A program made the position numbers and the translations under genes. Under the pieces are notes generated by a model. It saw nothing but the letters and a program-made list of their open reading frames with translations. It was not told the DNA's origin and ran no database searches. A stretch of 64,000 bases of DNA from Natronococcus sp. CG52 (GTDB lineage Archaea; Halobacteriota; Halobacteria; Halobacteriales; Natrialbaceae), in assembly GCF_023913515.1 (NCBI RefSeq), contig NZ_CP099391.1:1674001-1738000 (forward strand), in the 5' to 3' direction. Of the stretch, positions 34,811 to 44,694 are shown piece after piece (within the stretch, counting starts at the first letter, position 1; each line of letters starts with the position of its first letter).

Positions 34811-35647
34811 CTACGTGAGTCCGATTCTGCGTGCGATTCTCGACGCCAGACTTCGCTCGGTCAGTTCGAACACCGTCCGCATCTCGTCGGACGAGAGTTC
34901 GAAGTCGAAGACGTCCGCGTTCGCCTCGATGTGTTCGCGACTCGAGGCCTTCGGGATCGCGGCGACGAAGGGCTGCTGGAGCAGCCACCGCAAGGCGACT
35001 TGCGCCGCGGATTTCCCGTACCGCTCGCCGATCTCCTCGAGGCGATCGTCGCCGACGACGGAACCCTTCGCGAGCGGGCTGTACGCCGTCAGCAGGATCT
35101 CCTCGTCGACGCAGTACGACAGGAGGTCGTCCTGTCGGTGGTAGGGATGGTACTTCACCTGGTTGGTAAGGATCGGCGTCTCCGAACGCTCTTGTGCGTG
35201 CTCGAGTTGCTCGACCGAGAAGTTACTGACGCCGATGTGCTCGACGGCACCCTCGTCCTGGAGCTCGTTCATCGCACCGAGCGTCTCCTCGAGCGGCGTG
35301 TGATCTCGCGGCGCGTGGATCAACAGGAGATCGACGCGGTCGATCCCCAGGCGCTCGAGGCTCGCGCGGGTCGACTCGAGGACGTCGTCGTGCGCGAGAT
35401 TGGCGGTATCGACCTTAGTCACGACGAAGACGTCCTCGCGCGGAACGTCGCTCTCCGCGAGCGCGTTCCCGACGGCGTCCTCGTTGTCGTACAGCTGGGC
35501 GGTGTCGACGTGTCGGTAGCCGGCCTCGAGCGCGGCCGCGACCGCGCGCCGACACTCGTCGCCGGTCGTTCGGGCAGTTCCGAACCCGAGCGACGGGACG
35601 TCGACCCCCTGTGCGGTTACGGTTTCGGATGCGGGATCGGGGTTCAC
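34811..35647 (-). CDS. Aldo/keto reductase
   Basis: The 278-residue TIM-barrel enzyme shows the AKR tetrad: Asp and Tyr in YRHVDTAQLYDNEDAVG, Lys in DVFVVTKVD and His in VDLLLIHAPRD. NADPH-binding parts follow in GVSNFSVEQLEHA and AAIPKASSREHIEAN. It reduces carbonyl compounds to alcohols, with methylglyoxal or 2,5-diketogluconate-type substrates most common in this subgroup; the sequence does not tell which. It lies next to the kinase gene on the same strand, 87 bases upstream of it. Confidence 0.9.
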   Translation of the reverse strand: MNPDPASETVTAQGVDVPSLGFGTARTTGDECRRAVAAALEAGYRHVDTAQLYDNEDAVGNALAESDVPREDVFVVTKVDTANLAHDDVLESTRASLERLGIDRVDLLLIHAPRDHTPLEETLGAMNELQDEGAVEHIGVSNFSVEQLEHAQERSETPILTNQVKYHPYHRQDDLLSYCVDEEILLTAYSPLAKGSVVGDDRLEEIGERYGKSAAQVALRWLLQQPFVAAIPKASSREHIEANADVFDFELSSDEMRTVFELTERSLASRIARRIGLT

Positions 35648-35983
35648 GGACGGACGTTCACCGCTTCGGCTCTTGAGTATTCTCCCGATCGACCGGAGTT
35701 CGGTTTCCCGCCGATCGTTCGCCGGCAGTACACGGGTCGGAACCCGTAGCGATACTCTGAATCGGTCGAATCGTATTACTGTTACCCGTTTCTATTAACG
35801 CACCTGCTCCAGTAACGGATAACAATCATACGCGCGCGACTTTTTATCAATCTCCGTATAATATTTATGCCGATAGTCGCCGTAGCCGTCAATCACGTCG
35901 ACCTCGAGGCCGTAACCACGCGGATCGCTGCACCAGGCCGGTCACTCGAGCGGCTTCCAGTATTAATGGAGATTGATGATCCG
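35648..35983 (+). other. Promoter region at the left edge of the glycan island
   Basis: This gap is A+T rich in its second half. TTTTTATC at about 35841 and CGTATAATATTTATG at 35855-35869 are TATA-like. An in-frame ATG at 35867 would place 39 non-conserved residues before the nucleotidyltransferase core, so translation probably starts at 35984 and the mRNA has a leader of about 100 bases. Confidence 0.45.
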
Positions 35984-36943
35984 ATGAAAGCCATCGTACT
36001 TGCGGGTGGATACGCAACCCGTATGTGGCCGATTACGAGGCACCGACCGAAGATGCTCCTGCCGCTCGGAGAGCGGACTGTTATCGGGCAAATCCTCGCG
36101 CAACTCGAGGCAGACGAGCGAATCGACGACATTTACGTGAGCGTCAATCGACGATTCGCCGAGGATTTCGTGCAGTTTCTCGCGGCGAGCGGGTTCGAAC
36201 GTCCGCGGGTGAGCGTCGAAGAGACGACGAGCGAGTACGAGAAGCTCGGCGTCATTGGCGCGCTCTCGCAACTCGTCGAGCGCGAGAGGATCGACGACGA
36301 TCTGCTGGTCGTCGCCGGTGACAACCTGATGGGCTTCACCATGAGTGAGTTCGTCGATGCGTTTCAAGAACGCGACGCATCGACGATTGCAACCTACGAC
36401 GTCGGCTCGCGCGAGAAGGCGAAATCGTACGGTCTCGTCCGGGCCGACAACGGCCGAGTAACGAGTTTTCAGGAGAAACCGGCCGAACCCGAGAGTACGC
36501 TCGTTTCGGTCGCCTGTTACGCGTTTCCCCGCGATGTTGTCGTCTTCGACGAGTACCTCGCCGACGGGAACAATCCGGACGAGATCGGCTGGTTCGTACA
36601 GTGGTTGCAGGCGCGACAGCCGGTCTACACGTACTCGTTCGACGAGGTCTGGTACGACATCGGCTCCGGCGAGAGTTACATCGACGCCGTCAGCTGGGCG
36701 CTCGAGGGCGAGTCGTTGGTCGCGGAGTCCGCGACGGTCGAAGAGTCGACGCTTCAAGAGAGCGTCCACGTGATGCCCGGCGCGACGGTCGAAAACTCGA
36801 CGCTCCGAAAGTCGGTCGTCTTTCCCGAGACGGAGATCAGGAACAGCGAGCTCTCTCGAACGGTCGTCGATCAGTACGCGTCGGTCGTCGACCTCGAACT
36901 GTCGGAGACGCTCGTCGGTCCTCACTCGAAGCTCAGCCGGTGA
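35984..36943 (+). CDS. Sugar-1-phosphate nucleotidyltransferase (AglF-like)
   Basis: The 319-residue enzyme starts MKAIVLAGGYATRMWPITRH, the nucleotide-binding signature, and continues with RPKMLLPLGERTVI. The metal-binding Asp lies in VVAGDNLMGFTMSEF and the sugar contact in VTSFQEKPAEPE. The C-terminal 80 residues are hexapeptide-repeat-like (ATVEESTLQESVHVMPGATV). It activates a hexose-1-phosphate with UTP or dTTP; haloarchaeal AglF has this form. It is the first gene of the glycan island and supplies sugar nucleotides to the transferases downstream. Confidence 0.88.
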   Translation: MKAIVLAGGYATRMWPITRHRPKMLLPLGERTVIGQILAQLEADERIDDIYVSVNRRFAEDFVQFLAASGFERPRVSVEETTSEYEKLGVIGALSQLVERERIDDDLLVVAGDNLMGFTMSEFVDAFQERDASTIATYDVGSREKAKSYGLVRADNGRVTSFQEKPAEPESTLVSVACYAFPRDVVVFDEYLADGNNPDEIGWFVQWLQARQPVYTYSFDEVWYDIGSGESYIDAVSWALEGESLVAESATVEESTLQESVHVMPGATVENSTLRKSVVFPETEIRNSELSRTVVDQYASVVDLELSETLVGPHSKLSR

Positions 36944-37076
36944 TCGATTACTCGACCGTTCCCGTTCGGTTTCGTAACCGAGACCGCCCGTACACCGTTC
37001 GACGACTAACGCCAAGCCGGAGCCGAAGACGGCCGCAATCGCGGCGATCGGGGGCCGCTCCTCACGCTGATTCGTC

Positions 37077-37200
37077 TATAGCACCAATTGAAACGGTTCA
37101 CACACCGATCGCACTGTGCGCGGTTCTCGCTTGCTTCGCTCGCTCCGACCCGCGCTCCCGTCGTGCGATCGGTGTGCGCTGACTTTCAGCGGCTACTATA
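37077..37200. repeat. Dispersed palindromic repeat, copy B (longest)
   Basis: This copy has TATAG at the left end and CTATA at the right, the outer tips of imperfect terminal inverted repeats. The inner arms CACCGATCGCAC (37102-37113) and GTGCGATCGGTG are exact reverse complements around a GC-rich loop with GCTTGCTTCGCTCGC. Blocks match copies at 879-960 and 60511-60592. It sits in the 842-bp gap 36944-37785. Confidence 0.7.
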
Positions 37201-37450
37201 GTCGCACTCGAACCGCGAAGACAGTACTGATCGGCCCCTCGAACTGCTCGAGCGTCTTTTCGACGACCTCTTCGACGAGACGTTCCGTACCGACCCTTCG
37301 TATCCGAGCGCGACAGGTGACGACCCGCGATTTCGGTGTGACCGTCCTCTGCCCGTTCGTCGACGATCCGTCCATCGAGTTCCGCTCGAGAACGTCCGGA
37401 TACGAGACGTCCTCGCCGGTCTCTGTTTCTTCGGTTTTCACCGTACACAC
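37196..37450 (-). CDS. Possible small protein or gene remnant
   Basis: An 84-codon frame whose last 35 residues (ERLVEEVVEKTLEQFEGP and the following hydrophobic strand) look like real protein. The upstream part has no clear start and a likely frameshift near 37440; a second frame carries MTLEEEQGKRATDRRNFW at 37545. The stop codon falls inside the palindromic repeat, so the 3' end may have been cut by it. I read it as a small hypothetical gene or fragment. Confidence 0.3.
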   Translation of the reverse strand: MCTVKTEETETGEDVSYPDVLERNSMDGSSTNGQRTVTPKSRVVTCRARIRRVGTERLVEEVVEKTLEQFEGPISTVFAVRVRL

Positions 37451-37659
37451 CCCGCAATACCTGTGCCGACGATTGTTCCGCCGGCATCGACCAGAAATTC
37501 CGCCGATCCGTCGCGCGCTTGCCCTGTTCTTCTTCCAACGTCATACGACCGGCGTCCGTCGGTAGTAATGCCCTCATTCAACCACACGTAACGCTAACGT
37601 GAGCGTACACGGGCGCTCCGGTGGACGAAGCGTCGGCCGAGTGAGCGACCGAGGCAGTT

Positions 37660-37740
37660 CATCACACACGTGACAACAACACACCATACACGTATATAAT
37701 ATTATAGTATAAAGAACGGGGCTAATCGTGTTACTTTTAT
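37660..37740 (+). promoter_or_regulatory. A+T-rich promoter of the GT2 gene
   Basis: The run around 37690-37715 (TATATAATATTATAG then TATAAAG) contains several overlapping TATA-like words. The GT2 start at 37786 leaves a leader of roughly 50-60 bases. Confidence 0.4.
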
Positions 37741-37785
37741 CGGTTGGTTCGATGTCAGTTGTCTAAGTCCCCGGACGAATCGTGT

Positions 37786-39069
37786 ATGAACACGGCCGAA
37801 AACGCGCCTCGAACCGCGTCACACGTGCCCTCTAAGCCCCCGTTAAAGATGAGATCCGATGAAACCGACTCGACGCCGACCCGATCAGAATCGGAGAGGC
37901 CGACCGTGGATGCGCCCAGCGGTGGCGTATTGCTCGCATCCGATAGCGAAATCGACCCCGTCTTGAGCATCATTATGCCGACCCTCAACGAGGAGGTCGG
38001 CGTCGTCGAATGTCTCCGACGGATCAAACGGGCGGTGACGGAGTTGGACGTCCCGGCCGAGGTGATCGTGAGCGATAGTTCGACGGACCGAACTCCGGCG
38101 ATCGCCCGCGAACACGGCGCGATCGTCGTGACTCCTGACGGAATAGGATACGGCTACGCGTACCGGTACGCGTTTGAACGTGCGCGTGGCGATTACATCG
38201 CGATCGGCGACGCGGACACGACCTACGATTTCGAAGATCTTCCTCGCCTGTACGAGCGCGTCGCGCACGGTGACGCGGATATGGCGCTCGGAAGTCGCTT
38301 GAACGGCGAGATCGAACCCGGAGCGATGCCACTCTTGCATCGGTATATCGGCAACCCTGCGCTCACGATGTTCCTGAACGTATTCTACGACGCAAACGTG
38401 AGCGACGCTCACAGCGGGTTTCGGGTCGTCGAAAAGGAAGCTCTCGATCAACTCGAACTCCGCAGCAGCGGGATGGAGTTCGCGAGCGAGATGTTGATGA
38501 AGGCAAATGTCGAGGGACTGGAGATTGAGGAGGTACCCATCACCTATCACACTCGAGAAGGAGAGGCGAAACTCAGCACCCTTCACGACGGCTGGCGACA
38601 CGTTCGGTTTATGCTGATCAACGCCCCAGGGTACCTCTTCTCAGTACCGAGCGTACTATTCCTGGTCTCCGGGATTGCACTTTTGCTTTCCGCTCGATTT
38701 ACCACCGATATTCTCGTGTTCTTCGGACTTCGTGCGGCCGTGGTCGGGAGTCTGCTGCTTATCGTTGGTTTCCAGATCGGCAGTCTCGCGGTCTTCAGCA
38801 CAGTCGCGGGTGGCTCGATTCGTGCTACGCGCGATCCCCTCACGAACTGGATCGCCGACTCCAGGAAACTCGAGCACGGCCTTACTGCTGGAGTTCTATT
38901 ATCTGTCAGCGGTACGGCGTATTATGCCGTCCTCTTGGTTAGAGCTCTCGAAGCGGGTTCGCCTCCTTCACTCATATCCAGCATGACTGCGTTTACCGTG
39001 ATCATATTGGGATTGCAAACGGTATTTTCGTCGTTCTTCTTCAGCCTTCTCGGAGACTATCACAAATGA
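37786..39069 (+). CDS. GT2 polyprenyl-phosphate hexosyltransferase with C-terminal membrane helices
   Basis: The 427-residue protein has a GT-A domain at about residues 65-300: LSIIMPTLNEEVGVVECLRR, VSDSSTDRTPAIAREHGA, the nucleotide-metal motif in IAIGDADTTYDFEDL and the DPM1-like HSGFRVVEKEALDQLEL. About four membrane helices follow after residue 285. This is the architecture of dolichyl-phosphate glucose/mannose synthases of the GtrB type. It would load a lipid carrier with a hexose for glycan assembly. The first 60 residues are charged and unstructured. Start ATG 37786 is preferred over a TTG 14 codons upstream. Confidence 0.87.
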   Translation: MNTAENAPRTASHVPSKPPLKMRSDETDSTPTRSESERPTVDAPSGGVLLASDSEIDPVLSIIMPTLNEEVGVVECLRRIKRAVTELDVPAEVIVSDSSTDRTPAIAREHGAIVVTPDGIGYGYAYRYAFERARGDYIAIGDADTTYDFEDLPRLYERVAHGDADMALGSRLNGEIEPGAMPLLHRYIGNPALTMFLNVFYDANVSDAHSGFRVVEKEALDQLELRSSGMEFASEMLMKANVEGLEIEEVPITYHTREGEAKLSTLHDGWRHVRFMLINAPGYLFSVPSVLFLVSGIALLLSARFTTDILVFFGLRAAVVGSLLLIVGFQIGSLAVFSTVAGGSIRATRDPLTNWIADSRKLEHGLTAGVLLSVSGTAYYAVLLVRALEAGSPPSLISSMTAFTVIILGLQTVFSSFFFSLLGDYHK

Positions 39070-39207
39070 CGTTCCGATCGGTGTAGGGGAACTGTAGAAC
39101 CCCTCTCTAGGAGGAATCGATCTAGATATAAATTGATAGCTTTACTGCCTGTAATAAAAACCACGTTCACCGTCGTCGGTTCTCTACTAGGCGGTGTCGC
39201 GTTGTAA

Positions 39208-39573
39208 TTACCACCAGTCCGGTATCGGCACCCGATCTCTCCACTCGCGCCCCTCGATGTCCCAGTCCCCAGCAGGTTCCGTTAATCCCTGACGGTTGAA
39301 TTCGCTCTTCAGAGCGATCCGTTTACTCACGTACTCTTCGCCGAGGACATTATGGCGGTATCGCAGATATGTTCCGTATGCGAATAGTAGGAACCCGATC
39401 GGAGCCGGGATGATAAACATGCTCCAGACAGCCCCGGTTACGATATACTTCGTCGATTTTCGGTACCGCTCTCCTCGCTTGATCTCTTTCTTGGACCATC
39501 CTTGTTCTTGAAATTGCTTTTTGATCCAATATTCTCGGTACTGCCAGTTCTCTGCGGTCGAGTCTTTCATCAC
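39208..39573 (-). CDS. Small membrane protein, unknown
   Basis: A 121-residue protein with one or two central hydrophobic segments (YIVTGAVWSMFIIPAPIGFL, then LFAYGTYLRY) between Trp-rich polar ends: NWQYREYWIKKQFQEQGW at the N-terminus and WRDRVPIPDWW at the C-terminus. Codons are more A+T rich than in the core genes. I do not recognise the family. It points against the glycan genes on both sides and may be part of the transferred segment. Confidence 0.6.
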   Translation of the reverse strand: MMKDSTAENWQYREYWIKKQFQEQGWSKKEIKRGERYRKSTKYIVTGAVWSMFIIPAPIGFLLFAYGTYLRYRHNVLGEEYVSKRIALKSEFNRQGLTEPAGDWDIEGREWRDRVPIPDWW

Positions 39574-39889
39574 TTATCTAACGATATCCCGAGGTATGTA
39601 ATAAGTGGGCAGGAACAATCCAATTAGTAATGTGTGTATTGTGAATAACGGTCTCGCGTTACGAGCATCATTACCCATGCAATCTTATGGTAATAACGAC
39701 AAATTATACGAATTTATTTGATATTCTATCACCAAACTCCTGTGAACGGTTCTGCGACCAGTATTTCTAAATCGTGTACCAGAGAACGTTTCAAAGGATA
39801 ATATAGTCTCACACCTGACATAAGACATAGTGAATTTATCAGCTGTTAGGCGCGTCATTACAAGGATTTTATTGGGAATACCAAAAACG
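39574..39889. other. A+T-rich gap between divergent island genes
   Basis: The composition is low in GC, with many TAAT and TTAT words that fit promoters for the small membrane protein on the left and the DUF1616 gene on the right. No gene or repeat is supported here. Confidence 0.4.
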
Positions 39890-40906
39890 ATGAGCGGACG
39901 ATCGTCGCGGGGAACTTTCCGGACGTTCCTTCGAGAGTTTCCCGCAGATCTCGGGGCGGTACTCGTACTGACGGCACTGGTTAACGTCTCTACCTTTGCA
40001 CCAGTAGTCCGAGAGACGGCGCTGCGGATCCCTCTCGGTCTCGTGTTTATCCTTTTCGCTCCGGGATACGTCTTTGTCGCGGCTTTGTTTCCCGAGATCC
40101 CGTCGAACGACACTACCGATAGCGGATCAGAGAGCCGGATTTCGAGGGTACGGTCCGAAATGGACTTGATCAAGCGCGTCGCTCTTTCTCTCGGGGTGAG
40201 CATAGCGATCGTCCCGCTGATCGGACTCGTACTGTCTTTCGTGCCGGTGAGTAGCGGGTTCAGGTCGGTCATGGTTGCACTGACCGTATTTACGCTCACC
40301 GTCACGATCGTCGCGGCGATACGAAGACGGGACCTGCCCGAAGAAAAACGCTTTCAGATTCCGTATCGCGACTGGTACGGTACTTGCCGCAGCGGTATTC
40401 TCGAACCGGACACGCGTCTCGATCTGGGCTACAGCATCCTCGTTATACTCTCGCTCGTCTTGTTGCTCGGGGCAGTGTCGTTCGCGATCACCGCCCCGCT
40501 CGAGGACGAGCAATTCTCGACCATCTACCTCCTCACGGAAGAGGAGGAAGACCTCACCGCGAATAATTATCCGACGGAGTTCGCCGCAGGGGAGAGCGAG
40601 GAGTTAATCGTCGGCGTCGAGAATAACGAACATCGGACGGTAGCGTACACCGTGGTCGCTGTCGAACAGAAAGCGGACGTCGTCGACAACCGAACTTCCG
40701 TTACCGAACAGCGGGAGCTCGATCGCTTCGAGACGGAACTCGACCACGACGAATCGTCCCAGCGTACGTACGAATTAGAGCCCACGTTGACGGGTGAGAA
40801 CGTCCGCGTCGTGTGGTTACTGTACGCCGACGGTACCGTGCCCGACGAACCGTCGATGGAGAACGCCGACTACTACGTCTATCTCTGGCTGAGCGTCACC
40901 GAGTGA
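39890..40906 (+). CDS. DUF1616 membrane protein
   Basis: The 338-residue protein has about five membrane helices: two early (VLVLTALVNVSTFAPV, LGLVFILFAPGYVFVAALFP), two in the middle and one near residue 205. An extracellular-type domain of about 120 residues follows (EFAAGESEELIVGVENNEHR). The words FAPGYVFVAALFP and TVYTVV-type beta strands match the DUF1616 family, which is often found in archaeal glycan and S-layer gene clusters but has no known activity. Start ATG 39890 (MSGRSSRGTF) gives a normal N-terminus. Confidence 0.78.
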   Translation: MSGRSSRGTFRTFLREFPADLGAVLVLTALVNVSTFAPVVRETALRIPLGLVFILFAPGYVFVAALFPEIPSNDTTDSGSESRISRVRSEMDLIKRVALSLGVSIAIVPLIGLVLSFVPVSSGFRSVMVALTVFTLTVTIVAAIRRRDLPEEKRFQIPYRDWYGTCRSGILEPDTRLDLGYSILVILSLVLLLGAVSFAITAPLEDEQFSTIYLLTEEEEDLTANNYPTEFAAGESEELIVGVENNEHRTVAYTVVAVEQKADVVDNRTSVTEQRELDRFETELDHDESSQRTYELEPTLTGENVRVVWLLYADGTVPDEPSMENADYYVYLWLSVTE

Positions 40907-41158
40907 CCGGACCGCTCTCGAAACGCTGCGTCACTAGCGCTGGTCTCGGGACCGGGAGTGAAAGATGAGCGCTATCCACACCGACTACTGTCAGCGATAT
41001 ATTTCTAATTTTACTATTGTGGGGAATCGAAGAGTTATCGCTGCTGTCACCGCTCGAACTGTTTCGGAAACGCGTCACTAGTAGCACCCCCTATTTAACC
41101 CTCGACACCGTCGGGCTATAAATGATTCTCCATGGAAAATCGAGATCGTGGGGAAATA

Positions 41159-42406
41159 ATGTCCGATTCAGGTAAAGAGTACGTTCTGGTCACGGAGTAT
41201 TTCCACCCGGATACGGCATCCACCGGCCAATTGATGACGGATCTCGCGGTCGGGCTCAAGGAACGAGGACTGGACATCAAAGTGTATACCGGACAGCCGA
41301 ACTATCACAGCGGGGAAAACGAGAAACAGCCGAGGGTGTCAGTGTACGAGAATACTCCCGTAGTTCGGATTAGCGCTCCACAAGTTCGTCAGTCGTCACT
41401 GATTCGGCGATTGTTTAACTGGACGGTATTCATCTCCTGGATGTTCGTAGTGCTACTTCTCGATACGTCGCGGAACGACCGTGAGGTGGTATTCGTTTCA
41501 ATAACCCCGTTCCTTTCGACGGTGGTGTCGTTAGCCTGTCGGCTCAACGGCTGGGATTACACGTACATCGCGTACGATCTCTATCCGGACCAGGCCGCCG
41601 AGTTGGGATACGTGGCGAAAGGCGGGATCGTCGAGAGGCTATGGCGACGGGTTGAGAATAGCACGCTCTCGAGTGCGAACAACGTCGTAGTCAACGGGGA
41701 ACTGATGAAAGAACGGTTACTCGAAAATTCCGAGGGGCGAGTAGATCCGACCGACGTAAAAATTATACACAACTGGGCAGACGAGGACTTTCTCCGACCG
41801 ATGCCCAAAGAAGAGAATCCCTTCAGCCGAGAACACGACCTCGTCGATCCGTTCACCGTCCTGTACTCGGGGAACATCGGAGAATTCCACGATCTCGAGA
41901 CGTTGATCGAAGCGGCAGCTCGGTTCGACGACGGAGACGTACAGTTTCTCATCATCGGCGAAGGTGACAAGAAGAAGTCGCTAATCCGCCTCGCGGAGTC
42001 CCTCTCTATCCTCGGGGATACCGTAACGTTCCTCCCGTATCAACCGTGGGACGACCTGCCGCACAGTCTCACGTCCGGCGACGTTTCCGTCGTAACGGTC
42101 CAGAAAGGCTTCGAGGGAGTCTGCGTCTCGAGCAAGATCTATTCGGCGATGGCGGCGGGAATGCCGATTCTCTGTATCGCTCAACCGTTCGACGACGAAT
42201 CTCGTCTCGTCGATCAGTTCGACATGGGACTTCACGTCCCGCAGGGAGACGTCGACGGCACCGTCGAAGCGATCGAATCGTGGCGATCGGACGAGAGACT
42301 GTTGCAGAACCAAGGCCGAAACGCTCGGTCGGCCTTCGAGCAGAATTTCACGAAAGACGAGTGTATCGACGATTATTATCAGTTATTGACCGAAGACGGT
42401 CGGTAG
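41159..42406 (+). CDS. GT4 glycosyltransferase (WbuB-like)
   Basis: The 415-residue GT-B enzyme has an N-terminal half with VTEYFHPDTASTGQLMTDLA and TGQPNYHSGENEKQ. The C-terminal half shows VLYSGNIGEFHDLETLIEAA, FLIIGEGDKKKSLIRLAE and the donor-binding GFEGVCVSSKIYSAMAAGMP. That family pattern belongs to WbuB/WcaI-like enzymes that add amino sugars or fucose to lipid-linked glycans. The start is ATG 41159 (MSDSGKEYVLV); an ATG nine codons earlier is possible. Composition is lower in GC than flanking core genes, which suggests acquisition with the island. Confidence 0.87.
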   Translation: MSDSGKEYVLVTEYFHPDTASTGQLMTDLAVGLKERGLDIKVYTGQPNYHSGENEKQPRVSVYENTPVVRISAPQVRQSSLIRRLFNWTVFISWMFVVLLLDTSRNDREVVFVSITPFLSTVVSLACRLNGWDYTYIAYDLYPDQAAELGYVAKGGIVERLWRRVENSTLSSANNVVVNGELMKERLLENSEGRVDPTDVKIIHNWADEDFLRPMPKEENPFSREHDLVDPFTVLYSGNIGEFHDLETLIEAAARFDDGDVQFLIIGEGDKKKSLIRLAESLSILGDTVTFLPYQPWDDLPHSLTSGDVSVVTVQKGFEGVCVSSKIYSAMAAGMPILCIAQPFDDESRLVDQFDMGLHVPQGDVDGTVEAIESWRSDERLLQNQGRNARSAFEQNFTKDECIDDYYQLLTEDGR

Positions 42407-42622
42407 GTCTGCTCACTCGATCTTCGTGCGGCAGTGTACGAACGCGAGCTGGATCGTCTACCTGAGTCGGCGAAACTCCCCTGTCCCGACGAAGGAGAAC
42501 TCGCAACGTCGATCGGAACCGTAGCGCTGTTCGAACCCGTCGAACGGGTGGGAGCGTCGCGTCGATCGTCTCACTCACCGTCCGAACCGAGAGATGTAGT
42601 GATTGCGGTAACTCGGAGACGG

Positions 42623-44569
42623 TTACTCTCGAGACGAGGGTGAATTGATGAAGACGGACTCGGAGTCGTAGATTCTGTTATTCGAGGTTATACACGGGAC
42701 GCGTTCGATTTCGGTGTACCTCTCGTACTCCGCTTGCGCACTCGCCCAATCGGTCGTCTCGCTCTCTCCGTCCTGTTCCAATAGCGGTACGATTAATTGA
42801 CCTCTCTCCTCTAATTCACCGCTTCTGACTAGAAACGGTGTCGTGCAAATTTGATCGGTCTCTTCCACCGTGGTCACGTCTGACCGAGTGGATTGACCGG
42901 TTTCCTCTTCGACTACTTTCGAATACTCGAGAAAGCTCACCGATTGTCTATCACCCGTAACCGTATCGGTGTGGTAGATGCTGAATTGGACGGCGTCACT
43001 CTCCGGTTCCGTGAAATAGTCGCTAAACGTTCCGGTCCGTTCGAGAGGGTTGTCCCGCGTGTACAGGTCGTTAGAATACGTTACCGTCCCCGTCAGGGCT
43101 GCCGTGACGAGGAGGAGTACGAGCAAGGGTTCGGAATGCGTCCGCAATAATTCTACGCAGCCGATGCTCGCAACCAGAACGATCAACACCAAACTGTACT
43201 GTGCCAGCCGCTCGATGCCGATCCGGAGGAATACGTACTGGAGAGGGCCGGGGAAGTATATCGGCGCGGTTACGATTCCCGCGATGACGAGGACGAGTAT
43301 CTTGTGTCCGGTATCTTCGCTAATTTTGAAAAAGCCCGCGATAAATAGTATCAGAATCACGCTACTGTTGGCGAGTGTGGAAAGGACGCCGATGGGCGAC
43401 GAGAACGCGAACCCGCCCTCGGTGGTCGTTCCGGAGAGGAGACTACCGTACGAGAAACTGGCTTCGATTAACTCTACCACGTATCGTGGGATATCGGCGA
43501 GAAGAATGAGGAATAACTGAAGCGAGATCATGATCGCGACGAGGAAAATTACTTGGAAGTGATATCGACTATTCACGACGATATTGTGGAAGTAGCCGTA
43601 ACTGATCCGATCGCCGAAGAGGACGATTAGCAGGACGAACCCGAGCAACACCGAATCGATTTTATGATAAAATGCGATGGAAACGAGAAACGTTACGGAG
43701 AGGATACCGTATCGGAATCCAAAGTTCGTCTGGTTGGCCAGCGCGATCAAGACGATTCCCGTGAGGAAAAGCGATACTCCCGACGCCATCGACCGGGGCA
43801 ACGAGTAGAGTCCGATGTAGTGAAACTGGTGAGTCAAAGAGAGCACGAAAGCGGGAACGAGCGTATACCGATCGGGAATGACGTTCAATTCGCTCGTGAT
43901 CCACGTTATCGCCCATAAACAGGAGACGTACATGATCGCAGAAGTTACGAAAAGCGCCACTCGAGGAGAGAGGACCGTTACGTCTCCGATGATTTTAACT
44001 AGAATGAAATAGTTCGGAAACAAGTCGTATCCGGCTAACGTCGTGAGCTCGTCGGTTCGAAGTGAAATTTCGGTCGAAGCCCACATCCACAGGGTGTCTC
44101 CGGAACCGATATAGAGGGCGTTCGTGAGCGTGGTGGAAAGGTGAAACAGCAAATTGGTGGCGGTGAGACCCACGAGCGGCAACACGAAACGAAACGAAAC
44201 GAGAGAGTAGACGATCGCGAGTGTATTCAGGACCGCTAAGATGACGAAGAATAATCGGGGACGAGGGGCAAATATCGATAGAATCACCGCCGCGCTAACG
44301 GCAACTACGAATGAAAATACAAAAACTGTACCGTTAAATTCGATTTTCTCGAAGGTATTCTCGGTCGGTTTGCTTTCGGAAACAACGAGTTGGTACAAGA
44401 ACGGACAAAGAAACAGCGGTAGAATCGCGTAAGACGCTATAATCGCTATAAACGTCATCTCGAAAGAAAGAAGGACGACAACCGCACAAATTCCAACTAT
44501 CGGACCGAGAACGGCTAGAGCTCGAATCGTTCGATCGACACTCCAGATAGTCCCCCTCATTATCGGCAT
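42623..44569 (-). CDS. Polytopic membrane protein, Wzy/GT-C-like
   Basis: The 648-residue protein has some 12-14 hydrophobic segments up to about residue 490, with a polar loop near residues 150-175 (YIGSGDTLWMWASTEISLRT), then a 140-residue soluble tail. Such topology is shared by GT-C glycosyltransferases and O-antigen polymerases. No decisive DxD motif is visible in the first loop, so I do not choose between them. It diverges from the flippase gene and lies among transferases, so it probably polymerises or transfers a lipid-linked glycan on the outer face. It is clearly richer in A+T. Confidence 0.6.
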   Translation of the reverse strand: MPIMRGTIWSVDRTIRALAVLGPIVGICAVVVLLSFEMTFIAIIASYAILPLFLCPFLYQLVVSESKPTENTFEKIEFNGTVFVFSFVVAVSAAVILSIFAPRPRLFFVILAVLNTLAIVYSLVSFRFVLPLVGLTATNLLFHLSTTLTNALYIGSGDTLWMWASTEISLRTDELTTLAGYDLFPNYFILVKIIGDVTVLSPRVALFVTSAIMYVSCLWAITWITSELNVIPDRYTLVPAFVLSLTHQFHYIGLYSLPRSMASGVSLFLTGIVLIALANQTNFGFRYGILSVTFLVSIAFYHKIDSVLLGFVLLIVLFGDRISYGYFHNIVVNSRYHFQVIFLVAIMISLQLFLILLADIPRYVVELIEASFSYGSLLSGTTTEGGFAFSSPIGVLSTLANSSVILILFIAGFFKISEDTGHKILVLVIAGIVTAPIYFPGPLQYVFLRIGIERLAQYSLVLIVLVASIGCVELLRTHSEPLLVLLLVTAALTGTVTYSNDLYTRDNPLERTGTFSDYFTEPESDAVQFSIYHTDTVTGDRQSVSFLEYSKVVEEETGQSTRSDVTTVEETDQICTTPFLVRSGELEERGQLIVPLLEQDGESETTDWASAQAEYERYTEIERVPCITSNNRIYDSESVFINSPSSRE

Positions 44570-44694
44570 TTCTTACTATTCCGGCTACCATTAAACCGGT
44601 GCCTTGCCATTCTCGTAAGAAATATCGGTGAGAATGATAATAATCTGAATATAATGGTGTAGAATAAAACTAACCGAACACGTCTGTTTTCAAT

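Noticed and set aside
42434-42643. A 69-codon plus frame after the GT4 gene
   Set aside because: It overlaps the end of the well-supported Wzy-like gene on the other strand, and has no domain or start signal.
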